This document shows positions 1 through 7,336 of a DNA stretch of 64,000 bases, one piece after another; position 1 is the first letter of the stretch; every line of letters begins with the position of its first letter. Below the pieces are notes generated by a model that did not search any database, was not told the origin of the DNA, and saw only the letters and a program-made list of their open reading frames with translations. Source of the stretch: Mycolicibacterium sp. P9-64 (lineage in GTDB: Bacteria; Actinomycetota; Actinomycetes; Mycobacteriales; Mycobacteriaceae). A program made the position numbers and the translations under genes. The DNA is taken from positions 1-64,000 of the forward strand of contig NZ_NPKO01000012.1 of the NCBI RefSeq assembly GCF_008329605.1. The letters run 5' to 3'.

Positions 1-159
1 CGCGCGAGGATCACCGACGAGCATCCACTGCGCCCCGACGGTCTGCATCCAGGTGCCGAGGTTGGAGACCAGCTGCGCGATCCACAGTGCGCGGTAGACC
101 GGCGATCGCAGCGGCGCCCACGTCGAGGTGGAGCGTGTCGATGTGCCCGCCGATGTCAT
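1..159 (-). CDS. MFS transporter, N-terminal part (runs off left edge)
   Basis: Only the first 53 codons lie in the window; the frame is open from an ATG at 159 down to base 1. After a Thr/Ser-rich leader the peptide reads WAPLRSPVYRALWIAQLVSN and then LGTWMQTVGAQWMLV. This is the typical start of transmembrane helix 1 in MFS exporters of the enterobactin-exporter (EntS-like, MFS_3) group. A purine-rich GGGGAGCGG lies just upstream of the ATG as a ribosome site. The gene is divergent from the Ddn-like gene, with about 120 bp between them. Substrate cannot be told; siderophore or drug export is the usual annotation of the family. Confidence is good for the family and for the start, but the rest of the protein is outside the window. 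Confidence 0.75.
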   Translation of the reverse strand, partial: MTSAGTSTRSTSTWAPLRSPVYRALWIAQLVSNLGTWMQTVGAQWMLVGDPRA

Positions 160-282
160 CCGCCGCTCCCCATTGTCGCCGTGGGGTCACTGTAGGGGGG
201 ACGGGCGCGGACTGGGGGAGGATGCGGTTCGTCTCGGAGGTGGGATCTCGCCACGACGACGGCTCCATGCCACGATGGCTTC

Positions 283-711
283 ATGGCCGACGAGATGACC
301 TCCGAACGCGAATTCAACGAGCACAACATTGCGGAGTTTCGCGCCAACGGCGGCAAGGTCGGCGGGCAGTTCGAGGGCTTTCCGCTGCTGATCTTGACCT
401 CGACGGGCGCCAAGAGCGGCGAACAGCGGGAGAACCTGATCGCGTACTTCGACTTCGACGACAAGATCTACGTCGTCGGCTCGGCGGCGGGCCGCGACGC
501 CAGTCCCGGCTGGGTGTTCAACCTGCGCGCGCACCCCACCGTGAAGGTGGAGATCGGATCGACTCCGCCGCGCACGGCCGTCGCACACGAACTACCCAGA
601 GCCGAGCGAGACCGGATCTACGACCTCATCGTCGAGCAAGCGCCCGGGTTCGGCGAGTACCAGAAGAAGACCGACCGCCTCATCCCCGTCTTCGAGCTGG
701 CATCCGAGTAG
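283..711 (+). CDS. F420-dependent nitroreductase-family (Ddn-like) protein
   Basis: A 142-residue protein of the deazaflavin(F420)-dependent nitroreductase family (Ddn, formerly DUF385), a small split beta-barrel common in mycobacteria. Family marks are the FPLLILTSTGAKSGEQRENL block (about 32-51), YFDFDDKIYVVGSAAGRDAS, and the NLRAHPTVKVEIG strand with WVFNL before it. These correspond to the F420-phosphate-binding and core barrel segments of known members. Length is normal for the family. The reaction is probably F420H2-dependent reduction of a quinone or enone, but the substrate is unknown. The ATG at 283 lacks a strong ribosome site; the in-frame ATG at 295 is an alternative. The next gene begins 4 bp after the stop, so the two are probably co-transcribed. 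Confidence 0.85.
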   Translation: MADEMTSEREFNEHNIAEFRANGGKVGGQFEGFPLLILTSTGAKSGEQRENLIAYFDFDDKIYVVGSAAGRDASPGWVFNLRAHPTVKVEIGSTPPRTAVAHELPRAERDRIYDLIVEQAPGFGEYQKKTDRLIPVFELASE

Positions 712-715
712 CCCC

Positions 716-1537
716 ATGGTCGTCTGCTCCGTCGCCCAATTCGCACCCGGCGAGGACAAGTCCGCGAACCTCGCGTCGATCCGCCGCCTGGTGTCCGAGG
801 CACGCTCGCAGGGCAGCGAGCTCGTCGTGCTCCCGGAGTACTCGATGTTCACCGTCGCGGTGATGGACCAGCGTTTCGTTGCCTCGGCCGAACACCTCGA
901 CGGCCCCTTCGTCGCCGAGCTCACCGCACTTGCCGCGCAGCACGGGCTCGCCATCGTGTGCGGCATCAACGAGGCCACCGACGAGGGCGACCGCATCCAC
1001 AACACGCTGCTGGCGATCAGTGCCTCCGGCGACGTCGTCGCGACCTACCGCAAGCTGCATCTCTACGACGCGTTCGGCTACACCGAGTCCAGCCTGGTGC
1101 GGCCCGGAGAGATCGAGCACCCGCAGACCTTCGTCGTCGGCGACCTGCGGTTCGGCATGCAGACGTGCTACGACCTGCGTTTCCCCGAGGTCACCCGGCG
1201 ACTCGTCGACGCCGAGGCCGACGTCGTGCTGATGCCCGCCGAATGGGTGCCAGGACCGCTCAAGGAGGATCACTGGACGACGCTGCTGCGGGCCCGCGCG
1301 ATCGAGAACACGGTCTACCTGGCCGCAGCCGACCAATGCGGCAAGGCGGGTGCCGGTAACAGCATGATCGTCGACCCGATGGGAGTCGTCCTCGCGTCCG
1401 TCGGCGAGGAGGAGGGGCTTGGCACCGCCGCCCTCGATCCCGACCGCATTGCTCGCGTGCGCGAGAAGAACCCGGCAATTCGGTTGCGGCGCTTCTCCGT
1501 TACGGCCAAGGCGTCCGTCGACGTCGCGGAACGGTGA
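716..1537 (+). CDS. Carbon-nitrogen hydrolase (nitrilase superfamily)
   Basis: A 273-residue member of the nitrilase/omega-amidase superfamily, resembling the M. tuberculosis Rv0480c type. The complete catalytic triad is visible: Glu41 in LVVLPEYSMF, Lys113 in YRKLHLYD and Cys151 in TCYDLRFPE. The ENTVYLAAADQCG segment and the GNSMIVDPMGVVLA segment are also standard for the fold. It should hydrolyse a C-N amide bond of a small molecule in the cytoplasm. Omega-amidase or deaminated-glutathione amidase activity is possible but cannot be separated by eye. It starts 4 bp after the Ddn-like gene and probably shares its transcript. Confidence 0.88.
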   Translation: MVVCSVAQFAPGEDKSANLASIRRLVSEARSQGSELVVLPEYSMFTVAVMDQRFVASAEHLDGPFVAELTALAAQHGLAIVCGINEATDEGDRIHNTLLAISASGDVVATYRKLHLYDAFGYTESSLVRPGEIEHPQTFVVGDLRFGMQTCYDLRFPEVTRRLVDAEADVVLMPAEWVPGPLKEDHWTTLLRARAIENTVYLAAADQCGKAGAGNSMIVDPMGVVLASVGEEEGLGTAALDPDRIARVREKNPAIRLRRFSVTAKASVDVAER

Positions 1538-1615
1538 CGGAGTTCGCCTGACGTGGCGGCGGCCTGATCACCACCCGCGACCGCGGTGTCACCACGGGTC
1601 AGTAACGTCCGCAGC

Positions 1616-2752
1616 ATGAACGACGCACGCAAGCGCCGCCAAGCCAAGCAGGCGCGACGTGACGCGCAGCGGCTGAAGACGCACGAAGCACCCGAGGAAA
1701 CTTCCGGTGAACCTCCCGAGGCGACGACTGAGGGGGCCCTGCTACTCGAGGAAGTGCGCCGAGCACTGGCCACAGGGCATCCGCTGGATCTCCTCGGTAT
1801 TGCCAGCCTGATGATCGAGGCGACCAAGCCCAACCCGCTGGCCGCCTACGTGAAATCCCGAGCGGAGCGACCCACCGTCCGTCTCGACGACCTCATCGCC
1901 GGCTTCATCGGCCTGCCGGTTCCGGAGACCACCGCACTGCTGGCGGTCCTCGCCGAACTGCTCGTCGACGACGAGGACCTTCGGCTCACGTGCGCAACAG
2001 AAGTTGCCGCGCGCGACGACTCCCTGCCGCGGTGGATCCTCGGTCTGTCGCACGGCGACGTCTACCGGGCAGTGCGGATGACCCACGTGTTGGGTGATGG
2101 CGACGAGCTGCTGATCGGCGCCAGGCTTGCTGGCGGCCACGAGCTGACCTGCGTGGCCCACATCGATCACCTGTCGTCATCGACGATCAAAGACGCGTTC
2201 TTCGTGCCGGATTCACTTGACCGCGTGGTCTCGGTCGCGGAAGCAACTAACACCGACCCGGACACCAGCTTCGTCGACATGAGCCTCGCCGATGCCCGGG
2301 CGTGGATCCAGTACGCGCTCGACCGGCCGCTGTTCACGCGGGGGTCGGACTCGTGGCCGGACTGTCGAACACTGGTGCAGTGGTTGATCGGGCACATGCC
2401 CGACGGCGGGCAGAAGTACGAACCACCCTGGGATGAGGAGTCGACGGAGGAGTTGTGCGACCAGTTCTTCAACTCCCCGGCAGGTGCGCCGTTCGACGAC
2501 TATGACCACCGAGAGCTGCTATCGGAGCTCCTGGCGACGGGCGATCCGTTGCGGTGGAGCGAAACGCGGATGGCTGAAGTCTTTACCCGCTCATTCGGCG
2601 AAGGCGCTTCGCTGCAAGCCGTTCTGGATGTGCCAGCACTCCTACGGGCCTACGTGCCATTTGCCCACGCGCAGAGCGGCATTCGGGACGAACTCACCGC
2701 CGACGCACTGGCCGTGATCGACGAGATGAGCCCAGGTCACGAGCGCACGTAG
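1616..2752 (+). CDS. Hypothetical protein, 3' end duplicated downstream
   Basis: A 378-residue protein of unknown function, read from the ATG at 1616; an in-frame ATG at 1586 would add ten residues. The N-terminus is strongly basic (MNDARKRRQAKQARRDAQRL) and is followed by an acidic linker. The middle and end are mostly helical and acidic, without signal peptide or membrane segment. No catalytic motif was recognised. The last third (from PPWDEESTEELCDQFF onward) is repeated, 96 percent identical at DNA level, at 4904-5217 beyond the hipBA module. This gene therefore looks like the original target next to which the module was placed. Confidence 0.7.
   Translation: MNDARKRRQAKQARRDAQRLKTHEAPEETSGEPPEATTEGALLLEEVRRALATGHPLDLLGIASLMIEATKPNPLAAYVKSRAERPTVRLDDLIAGFIGLPVPETTALLAVLAELLVDDEDLRLTCATEVAARDDSLPRWILGLSHGDVYRAVRMTHVLGDGDELLIGARLAGGHELTCVAHIDHLSSSTIKDAFFVPDSLDRVVSVAEATNTDPDTSFVDMSLADARAWIQYALDRPLFTRGSDSWPDCRTLVQWLIGHMPDGGQKYEPPWDEESTEELCDQFFNSPAGAPFDDYDHRELLSELLATGDPLRWSETRMAEVFTRSFGEGASLQAVLDVPALLRAYVPFAHAQSGIRDELTADALAVIDEMSPGHERT
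2423..2736 (+). repeat. Direct repeat copy 1 (314 bp)
   Basis: This copy lies inside the 3' end of the hypothetical gene, from CCACCCTGGGATGAGG to GAGATGAGCCCAGG. It aligns without gaps to 4904-5217 (constant offset 2481). I count 11 mismatches, about 96.5 percent identity. Most differences are silent or conservative, and the reading frame is kept in both copies. Confidence 0.95.
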
Positions 2753-2791
2753 GCATCGGGCCGACCGGGGGATCCCCAGGCTTAAGCTCTA

Positions 2792-2864
2792 TATGCCATG
2801 CATAAGGGCCTTGACGCGATGCTACCGCGTCCCCCATGCTGTTAATGCGTGCTTTTTCACGCAT
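2792..2864 (+). promoter_or_regulatory. Putative hipBA promoter/operator with two palindromes
   Basis: Two inverted repeats lie directly before hipB. One is TATGC-cat-GCATA at 2792-2804. The other has 7-bp perfect arms ATGCGTG and CACGCAT around a six-base spacer at 2845-2864. A TTGACG -35-like hexamer (2811-2816) sits between them; a weak CATGCT at 2835-2840 could be the -10. HipB-type antitoxins repress their own operon by binding such palindromes, so these are the likely HipB sites. The right palindrome ends at the AAGGAG ribosome site of hipB. Confidence 0.5.
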
Positions 2865-2874
2865 AAGGAGTGAC

Positions 2875-3126
2875 GTGGCGGACCCCCGACGTAGGAAGCC
2901 CAAGACCGACAATGCTATGCCTGAAATATCGAACTTAGGTCGACTATTTGCCGCTAGGCGAATCGAGCTGCGGCTCACCCAACAAACACTTGCCGACCTC
3001 GCGGGCGTGTCCCGCTACAGCGTCCAGGCACTCGAACGGGGCAGTGGCGGAATCAAACTGGCCTCCGTCATCGATATCGCAGACATTCTAGGCTTGCGGC
3101 TTCACGCCACGAACGAGTCCGAATGA
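2875..3126 (+). CDS. hipB: HipB-like antitoxin (XRE-family HTH)
   Basis: An 83-residue XRE-type DNA-binding protein. I chose the GTG at 2875 because AAGGAG (2865-2870) stands four bases upstream; an ATG at 2917 is an alternative shorter start. The helix-turn-helix spans about residues 17-72, with the recognition region LTQQTLADLAGVSRYSVQAL followed by ERGSGGIKLASVIDIADILG. HipB antitoxins bind HipA kinase and repress the operon. The stop codon overlaps the hipA start (ATGA), the usual coupling of a type II toxin-antitoxin pair. Its bases look less GC-rich than the flanking genes, in line with recent acquisition. Confidence 0.88.
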   Translation: MADPRRRKPKTDNAMPEISNLGRLFAARRIELRLTQQTLADLAGVSRYSVQALERGSGGIKLASVIDIADILGLRLHATNESE

Positions 3127-4352
3127 CGGCAGCAGAACCGCTCGACCTCCGGGCGATAACCGACGCAGACGTCTACATCGACGACGCTCTCTCGGGCAGA
3201 CTTACTCGCCAGAGCCACGATTCGACAACCTTCGACTACCTGCCTGCTGAGCCGACCGCCAACTCATCGGTTCGCGATCGATCGGTTTCGTGGTCGTTAC
3301 TGAGGACGGGCGAGTACCCGCGAACAGCCACGGGCGGCGCTGTCCCGCCGTTCTTCGCCGGACTGCTCCCCGAGGGCGTCCGACTCGGTGTGGTGACCGC
3401 TTCGACAAAGACATCAGCCGACGACCACCTCACCCTGCTGCTCGCTGTCGGAGCGGACACGATAGGAAACGTGCGAGTCGTCCCTGCCGGCACTCCGCCC
3501 CCAGCGCGATTTCCCATGTTTCAACCGGACCGAGACAACGACTTCAGTGCCGTGTACGCCAAACTAACCGGCTCCGTCGACGCAGACCCCGTCGGGTTGG
3601 CCGGAGTTCAACCCAAAGTCAGCGCCCTGACGTGGTCAACGACGACACGCACCAGCGCGGGACCCGCGATCCTCAAGCTCGGCCCAGCCCAGTTTCCTCT
3701 ACTCGTCGAGAACGAGCACTTCTTCATGAGTATGGCTGCCGCCTGCGGTCTCCGAATTCCTAGAACCTCGGTAATCCACGACGCCAACGGGCACAGCGCA
3801 CTATTGGTCACGCGGTTCGACCGCAATGGGGAAACCCGGATCGCACAGGAAGACGCCTGTCAGATCAACGGCATCTATCCAGCGTCGAAGTACCGCATGA
3901 AAACCGAGACTGCCATCAAGACCCTCGCCGACGCGTGTGCGCGTGGTGGCGGATCCAAGGCGGCTGCGGTCCTCGAACTACTGAAAACTGTTGTGTTCTC
4001 CTGGCTCATCGGCAACGGTGACCTCCATGGCAAGAACCTATCGATCTACAATCCCAATGGAATCTGGCAGCCAACACCCGCCTACGACCTCCTGACCACC
4101 CAGCCGTACGCCGGCTGGAAGGATCCCATGGCTCTGAACCTCTTCGGCAGGGCCAACAAGCTCGACCGCGCCCACTTCCTCTACGCTGCAGAACAACTCG
4201 GCCTCCGAACTCGTGCGCCCTCGAAAATGATCGACTCAGTTGTTCACGCCGCAGGCGAGTGGCCAGACCGGTGCGTAGAGATTGGTTTCGACACGCGACA
4301 AACGCAACTACTTTCCGACATGCTGCGCGCACGGATCGAAACCCTCAAGTAA
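3123..4352 (+). CDS. hipA: HipA-like serine/threonine kinase toxin
   Basis: A 409-residue HipA-family kinase. In the E. coli system HipA phosphorylates glutamyl-tRNA synthetase and induces persistence, and HipB neutralises it. Recognisable parts are the N-terminal couple_HipA-type region with GAVPPFFAGLLPEG (72-85), the serine-bearing loop GVQPKVSALT (161-170), the catalytic block GNGDLHGKNLS (297-307, Asp300 as base) and the metal-binding YDLLTT (321-326, Asp322). All key residues are present, so it should be active. Length is near that of E. coli HipA (440). It overlaps hipB by four bases and ends against a jetD relic. Target protein is not predictable from sequence. Confidence 0.9.
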   Translation: MTAAEPLDLRAITDADVYIDDALSGRLTRQSHDSTTFDYLPAEPTANSSVRDRSVSWSLLRTGEYPRTATGGAVPPFFAGLLPEGVRLGVVTASTKTSADDHLTLLLAVGADTIGNVRVVPAGTPPPARFPMFQPDRDNDFSAVYAKLTGSVDADPVGLAGVQPKVSALTWSTTTRTSAGPAILKLGPAQFPLLVENEHFFMSMAAACGLRIPRTSVIHDANGHSALLVTRFDRNGETRIAQEDACQINGIYPASKYRMKTETAIKTLADACARGGGSKAAAVLELLKTVVFSWLIGNGDLHGKNLSIYNPNGIWQPTPAYDLLTTQPYAGWKDPMALNLFGRANKLDRAHFLYAAEQLGLRTRAPSKMIDSVVHAAGEWPDRCVEIGFDTRQTQLLSDMLRARIETLK

Positions 4353-4367
4353 GGGGCTCTCGCAGGA

Positions 4368-4903
4368 GACTCTCGCGCGGAAGCGGGCCAGGATGGCGAA
4401 ACCGTCGGTGTCCAGGTCGCCCCAATGGAGCACGTGTTGTGCGCCACGCACCCAAGGGAAGTCGGCAACCGCCAGCGCATGGTCGCCCCACCGAACACGG
4501 CGACGGTATCCGGTAGGTCGGGGAGTGCCTCAAGGGTCTGCAGGTTTTCCACGACGAGAACCCGTGGCGGTGCCAATTCAGGGCAGCCAGCTCTCGGTCC
4601 GATGCCCCAGCAGGCGTGGAAGTCCCTTCCTTAGTGGGGATCGAGGATGGCGATGGCGCGCAGCAGCTCGCGGTCGCGCAGTCCCAGGTGTTCGGCGATC
4701 GCCTCGGCACCCTCGAGTGTCACCGACACCGGAAGGAGCTGCCGGCCCAGGCTGGGCCACTGCCGTTCCTCCCAGCGGACGTCGAGGCTAGAACCCTGCC
4801 ACGCCCATACCCAGGCCTCGACCGTCGAACGGTGGGCGGCGACGACTGCTTCGCTGGGGCTGCCAAGTCGCATGGTCAGCGGTGTCACGGCAGCACCGAA
4901 CAG
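4368..4903 (-). pseudogene. jetD: Remnant of Wadjet jetD (DUF3322/DUF2220) gene
   Basis: On the minus strand this stretch encodes broken pieces of JetD (MksG/EptD), the nuclease subunit of the SMC-like Wadjet anti-plasmid system. From the 4903 side comes a DUF3322-like piece: VTPLTMRLGSPSEAV, then VRWEERQWPSLGRQLLPVSV, ending at an in-frame TAA (4631-4633). The same frame continues with PRVLVVENLQTLEALPDLPD and VAVFGG. A one-base loss in the C4 run at 4486-4489 then shifts the frame. After it come DHALAVADFPWV and VLHWGDLDTDGFAILARFRA, the Toprim-like acidic core of DUF2220. The middle of the protein and both ends are missing. One side abuts hipA, the other the second direct repeat. No jetABC genes are in the window. 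Confidence 0.8.
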
Positions 4904-5217
4904 CCACCCTGGGATGAGGAGTCGACGGAGGAGTTGTGCGACCAGTTCTTCAACTCCCCGGCAGGTGCGCCGTTCGACGACTATGACCACCGAGAGGTGC
5001 TATCGGAGCTCCTGGCGACGGGCGATCCGTTGCGGTGGAGCGCAACGCGGATGGCTGAGGTCTTTACCCGCTCATTCGGCGAAGGCGCCCCGCTGCAAGC
5101 CGTTCTGGATGTGCCAGCACTGCTACGGGTCTACGTGCCATTTGCCCACGCGCAGAGCGGCATTCGGGGCGAACTTACCGCCGAGGCACTCGCCGTGATC
5201 GACGAGATGAGCCCAGG
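4904..5217 (+). repeat. Direct repeat copy 2 (314 bp)
   Basis: Second copy of the 3' end of the upstream hypothetical gene, ungapped against 2423-2736 with 11 mismatches. The two copies enclose about 2.2 kb holding hipB, hipA and the jetD remnant. Its left boundary is exactly where recognisable jetD homology stops, so it marks a recombination junction. Confidence 0.95.
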
Positions 5218-5227
5218 GTTAGCATGA
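4904..5227 (+). pseudogene. Truncated 3' copy of the hypothetical gene
   Basis: This is the coding reading of the second repeat: about 105 codons in the same frame as the end of the gene at 1616-2752, ending at a TGA at 5225-5227. It has no start of its own that resembles the parent gene. The frame is open upstream to 4616, but that part is antisense to the jetD relic and is not homologous to the parent. The final residues differ (MSPGLA against MSPGHERT). I regard it as a gene fragment left by insertion or by replacement of the original 3' end, not a functional gene. Confidence 0.75.
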
Positions 5228-5260
5228 TCTTGATCTGACAACGAATGGGCGGGGCCGCCG

Positions 5261-6046
5261 ATGTTGGAAGTCATTGACAAAGGGCGGAGCACGGATGCTC
5301 ACCCGGTCCCCTTGCTGTTCGTGCACGGGGGTTTGCACGCCGCGTGGTGCTGGGACGAACACTTCCTCGACTACTTCGCGGAGCGTGGGTTTCGGGCAAT
5401 CGCCCCTAGTTGGAGAGGGCATGGGGCAAGCACCTCCTCGAAGCCGCTGTCCAAATGCTCGATAAGCGATTACGTCGATGATGTGCACAGCGTCGCTGCC
5501 GGACTTGATCAGGCGCCCGTGCTGATCGCGCACTCGGTCGGCGGCTTCGTAGCGCAGAAGTATCTAGAACGCCACGCTGCTCCTGCTGCTGTGCTGATGG
5601 GGTCGACGCCACCCTCCGGCATACTGCGCTCCTCGATGCGAATATGGCGTCGACATCCCTGGACGGCTATGCGTGCCAACATGGTTGGGCGGTCGCATGA
5701 GATCTTCAACACCCCAGCGGGGGCCCGCGAACACTTCTACAGCCCGTACACGCCTGACGAGGTCGTGCAGGCTGGCGCCGCCCGGATAGAACCGGAGAGC
5801 ATGCGTGCCGTGTTCATCGACCAGGTATTCAGTCTGCCGAAGGTCGACCGCATCACGACGCCGTTGTTGGTCCTTGGCGCTGAAGAGGACGGCATGATTT
5901 CTCAAGACGAGGTGCGGGCTACGGCCCGTGCGTACGGCACCGAGGCTGTGTTGTTTCCCAAGATGGGTCACAACATGATGGTCGAACCAGGTTGGCGCGA
6001 CGTCGCCGAGTACATCAATGAGTGGCTTGTTCAACGACACCTTTGA
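5261..6046 (+). CDS. Alpha/beta hydrolase
   Basis: A 261-residue alpha/beta-fold hydrolase. The oxyanion region is VHGGLHAAW (21-29). The nucleophile elbow is AHSVGG with Ser92, the acid is Asp209 in GAEEDGMIS, and the base is His236 in MGHNMM. The triad is complete, so it is a likely esterase, lipase or related enzyme acting in the cytoplasm; there is no signal peptide. Substrate is unknown. It starts 33 bp after the repeat fragment and converges with the restriction operon, with about 70 bp between the stops. Confidence 0.85.
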   Translation: MLEVIDKGRSTDAHPVPLLFVHGGLHAAWCWDEHFLDYFAERGFRAIAPSWRGHGASTSSKPLSKCSISDYVDDVHSVAAGLDQAPVLIAHSVGGFVAQKYLERHAAPAAVLMGSTPPSGILRSSMRIWRRHPWTAMRANMVGRSHEIFNTPAGAREHFYSPYTPDEVVQAGAARIEPESMRAVFIDQVFSLPKVDRITTPLLVLGAEEDGMISQDEVRATARAYGTEAVLFPKMGHNMMVEPGWRDVAEYINEWLVQRHL

Positions 6047-6119
6047 ATCGTCGTCCCCTCTAGACCCCACCGCCCGACCCACACCCGCCGGCGGCGACAT
6101 CCGAGGTGATCATGGTGTC

Positions 6120-7313
6120 TCACCGAGCGCGAAAGGGACGCACGCGCTCGGCCATGAAGTCCACCGCCCGCTCCACGCCCGCCGACGGCGATGCCAGCCC
6201 CAACCGCCCCGCAGGCGTACTGGCGACAGTCGCGTCACCCACCACGCCCTCCGGCGCCACCACCACACCCTCCACGCGCGAAGCCATCGACGCCCCAACG
6301 TCGGTCATGTACAACAGCGTCTGCGCCAGACCCGTCCGCCCGACGTAGTCCGCGTTCGCCGAGTACTTACACTCGATGACGAACGCCGCCTCGCCGGGCA
6401 GGATCAGCATGAGATCCGGTGCCAGCGGCCGAGTCTGGGCCCGCAGCGCCGTCGACAACGACCGGTACAGCGACGACACCCCGTAGCGCTGCCAACTCCC
6501 GCCCGCCTCCATCCACAGATGCCACACCCGCCCATCAAGCGAGACGTGGAACTGCTCACGCCCGGTGACGAAGCTCAGCGGCGACGTGCTCGTGATCGAC
6601 GCCCCCGCCGACTGCAAGCCCATCAACAACTCACCGACCACGCCGAGCTGGAACAGCGTCGGCCGCAGCTCGGGCACCGGCAGCAACAGCTCGGCCGCCA
6701 ACTCCGGTACCGACGCCGCCCGGAGACGCCGGGCCACGTCGATCAGCCGTCGCCAGACCGAACCCTCCCGCTCGACCGCGGCCAGCTCTGACGGTCGGGG
6801 CTCGTCGGCGCCGGGCGAGACCAGCCCGACGTCGAATGCCGCTGCGAGCGCATCCAGTTCACCCGAAACGCCGGACGTCGCGTCGCCATCAATCGTCGAC
6901 GCCCGCCGGGAGAGTCTCAATACCTCGCCGCCCACCCACGCCAGCACCGACGACAGCAGCTCGTGCGCGACGCGCTCGCGGTGCCGGTTGACGAACGCCG
7001 ACGGCGGCCAGCCGTAGCGCCGCCGGGTGTCCACCCAGGACGTCGCGCCACTCGGGCTGTCGGCGACGGCCTGGCGGCGCCGGGACTGCGCGGGCAGCAG
7101 ATCACTCCACTGCCGGACCGATCGCGGCAGCCGCGAGATCAGCGGCACCAAGTCCAGGAACAACATCAGATCCGCCCGCAGCGCGGTGTCCTCCGGCCGC
7201 CAGGATCGCGGAAGCTCATCGGCGGCAAGCTGATTGAGCACCTTCACCAGTTGGCCCCGGCCCACCCACGCCCGCAGGACGTGGTCAAGCCCGGCCTCCG
7301 GAACCGGCAGCAT
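6120..7313 (-). CDS. McrC/LlaJI-like PD-(D/E)xK restriction nuclease subunit
   Basis: A 397-residue protein and last gene of the five-gene restriction-modification operon. The C-terminal third carries a PD-(D/E)xK nuclease core: Asp300 in PLAPDLMLIL, then Glu314 and Lys316 in AFVIECKYS. The long N-terminal part is helical and would contact the partner ATPase, as in McrC and in R2.LlaJI. It follows the McrB-like gene after 23 bp. The ATG at 7313 has no clear ribosome site. The frame stays open for about ten codons upstream (TVGTQPDV before MLPVPEAG) without an ATG, GTG or TTG, so the true start may be non-canonical. Expected role: cleavage of DNA lacking, or carrying, cytosine methylation together with the ATPase. 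Confidence 0.75.
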   Translation of the reverse strand: MLPVPEAGLDHVLRAWVGRGQLVKVLNQLAADELPRSWRPEDTALRADLMLFLDLVPLISRLPRSVRQWSDLLPAQSRRRQAVADSPSGATSWVDTRRRYGWPPSAFVNRHRERVAHELLSSVLAWVGGEVLRLSRRASTIDGDATSGVSGELDALAAAFDVGLVSPGADEPRPSELAAVEREGSVWRRLIDVARRLRAASVPELAAELLLPVPELRPTLFQLGVVGELLMGLQSAGASITSTSPLSFVTGREQFHVSLDGRVWHLWMEAGGSWQRYGVSSLYRSLSTALRAQTRPLAPDLMLILPGEAAFVIECKYSANADYVGRTGLAQTLLYMTDVGASMASRVEGVVVAPEGVVGDATVASTPAGRLGLASPSAGVERAVDFMAERVRPFRAR

Positions 7314-7336
7314 GACGTCGGGCTGAGTCCCGACCG

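Noticed and set aside
2423-5217. Insertion sequence or transposon around hipBA
   Set aside because: No transposase, terminal inverted repeats or short target duplication were seen; only the long direct repeat supports an insertion.
6018-6791. Plus frame opposite the nuclease gene
   Set aside because: Extreme Arg/Pro/His composition and antisense to the PD-(D/E)xK gene.
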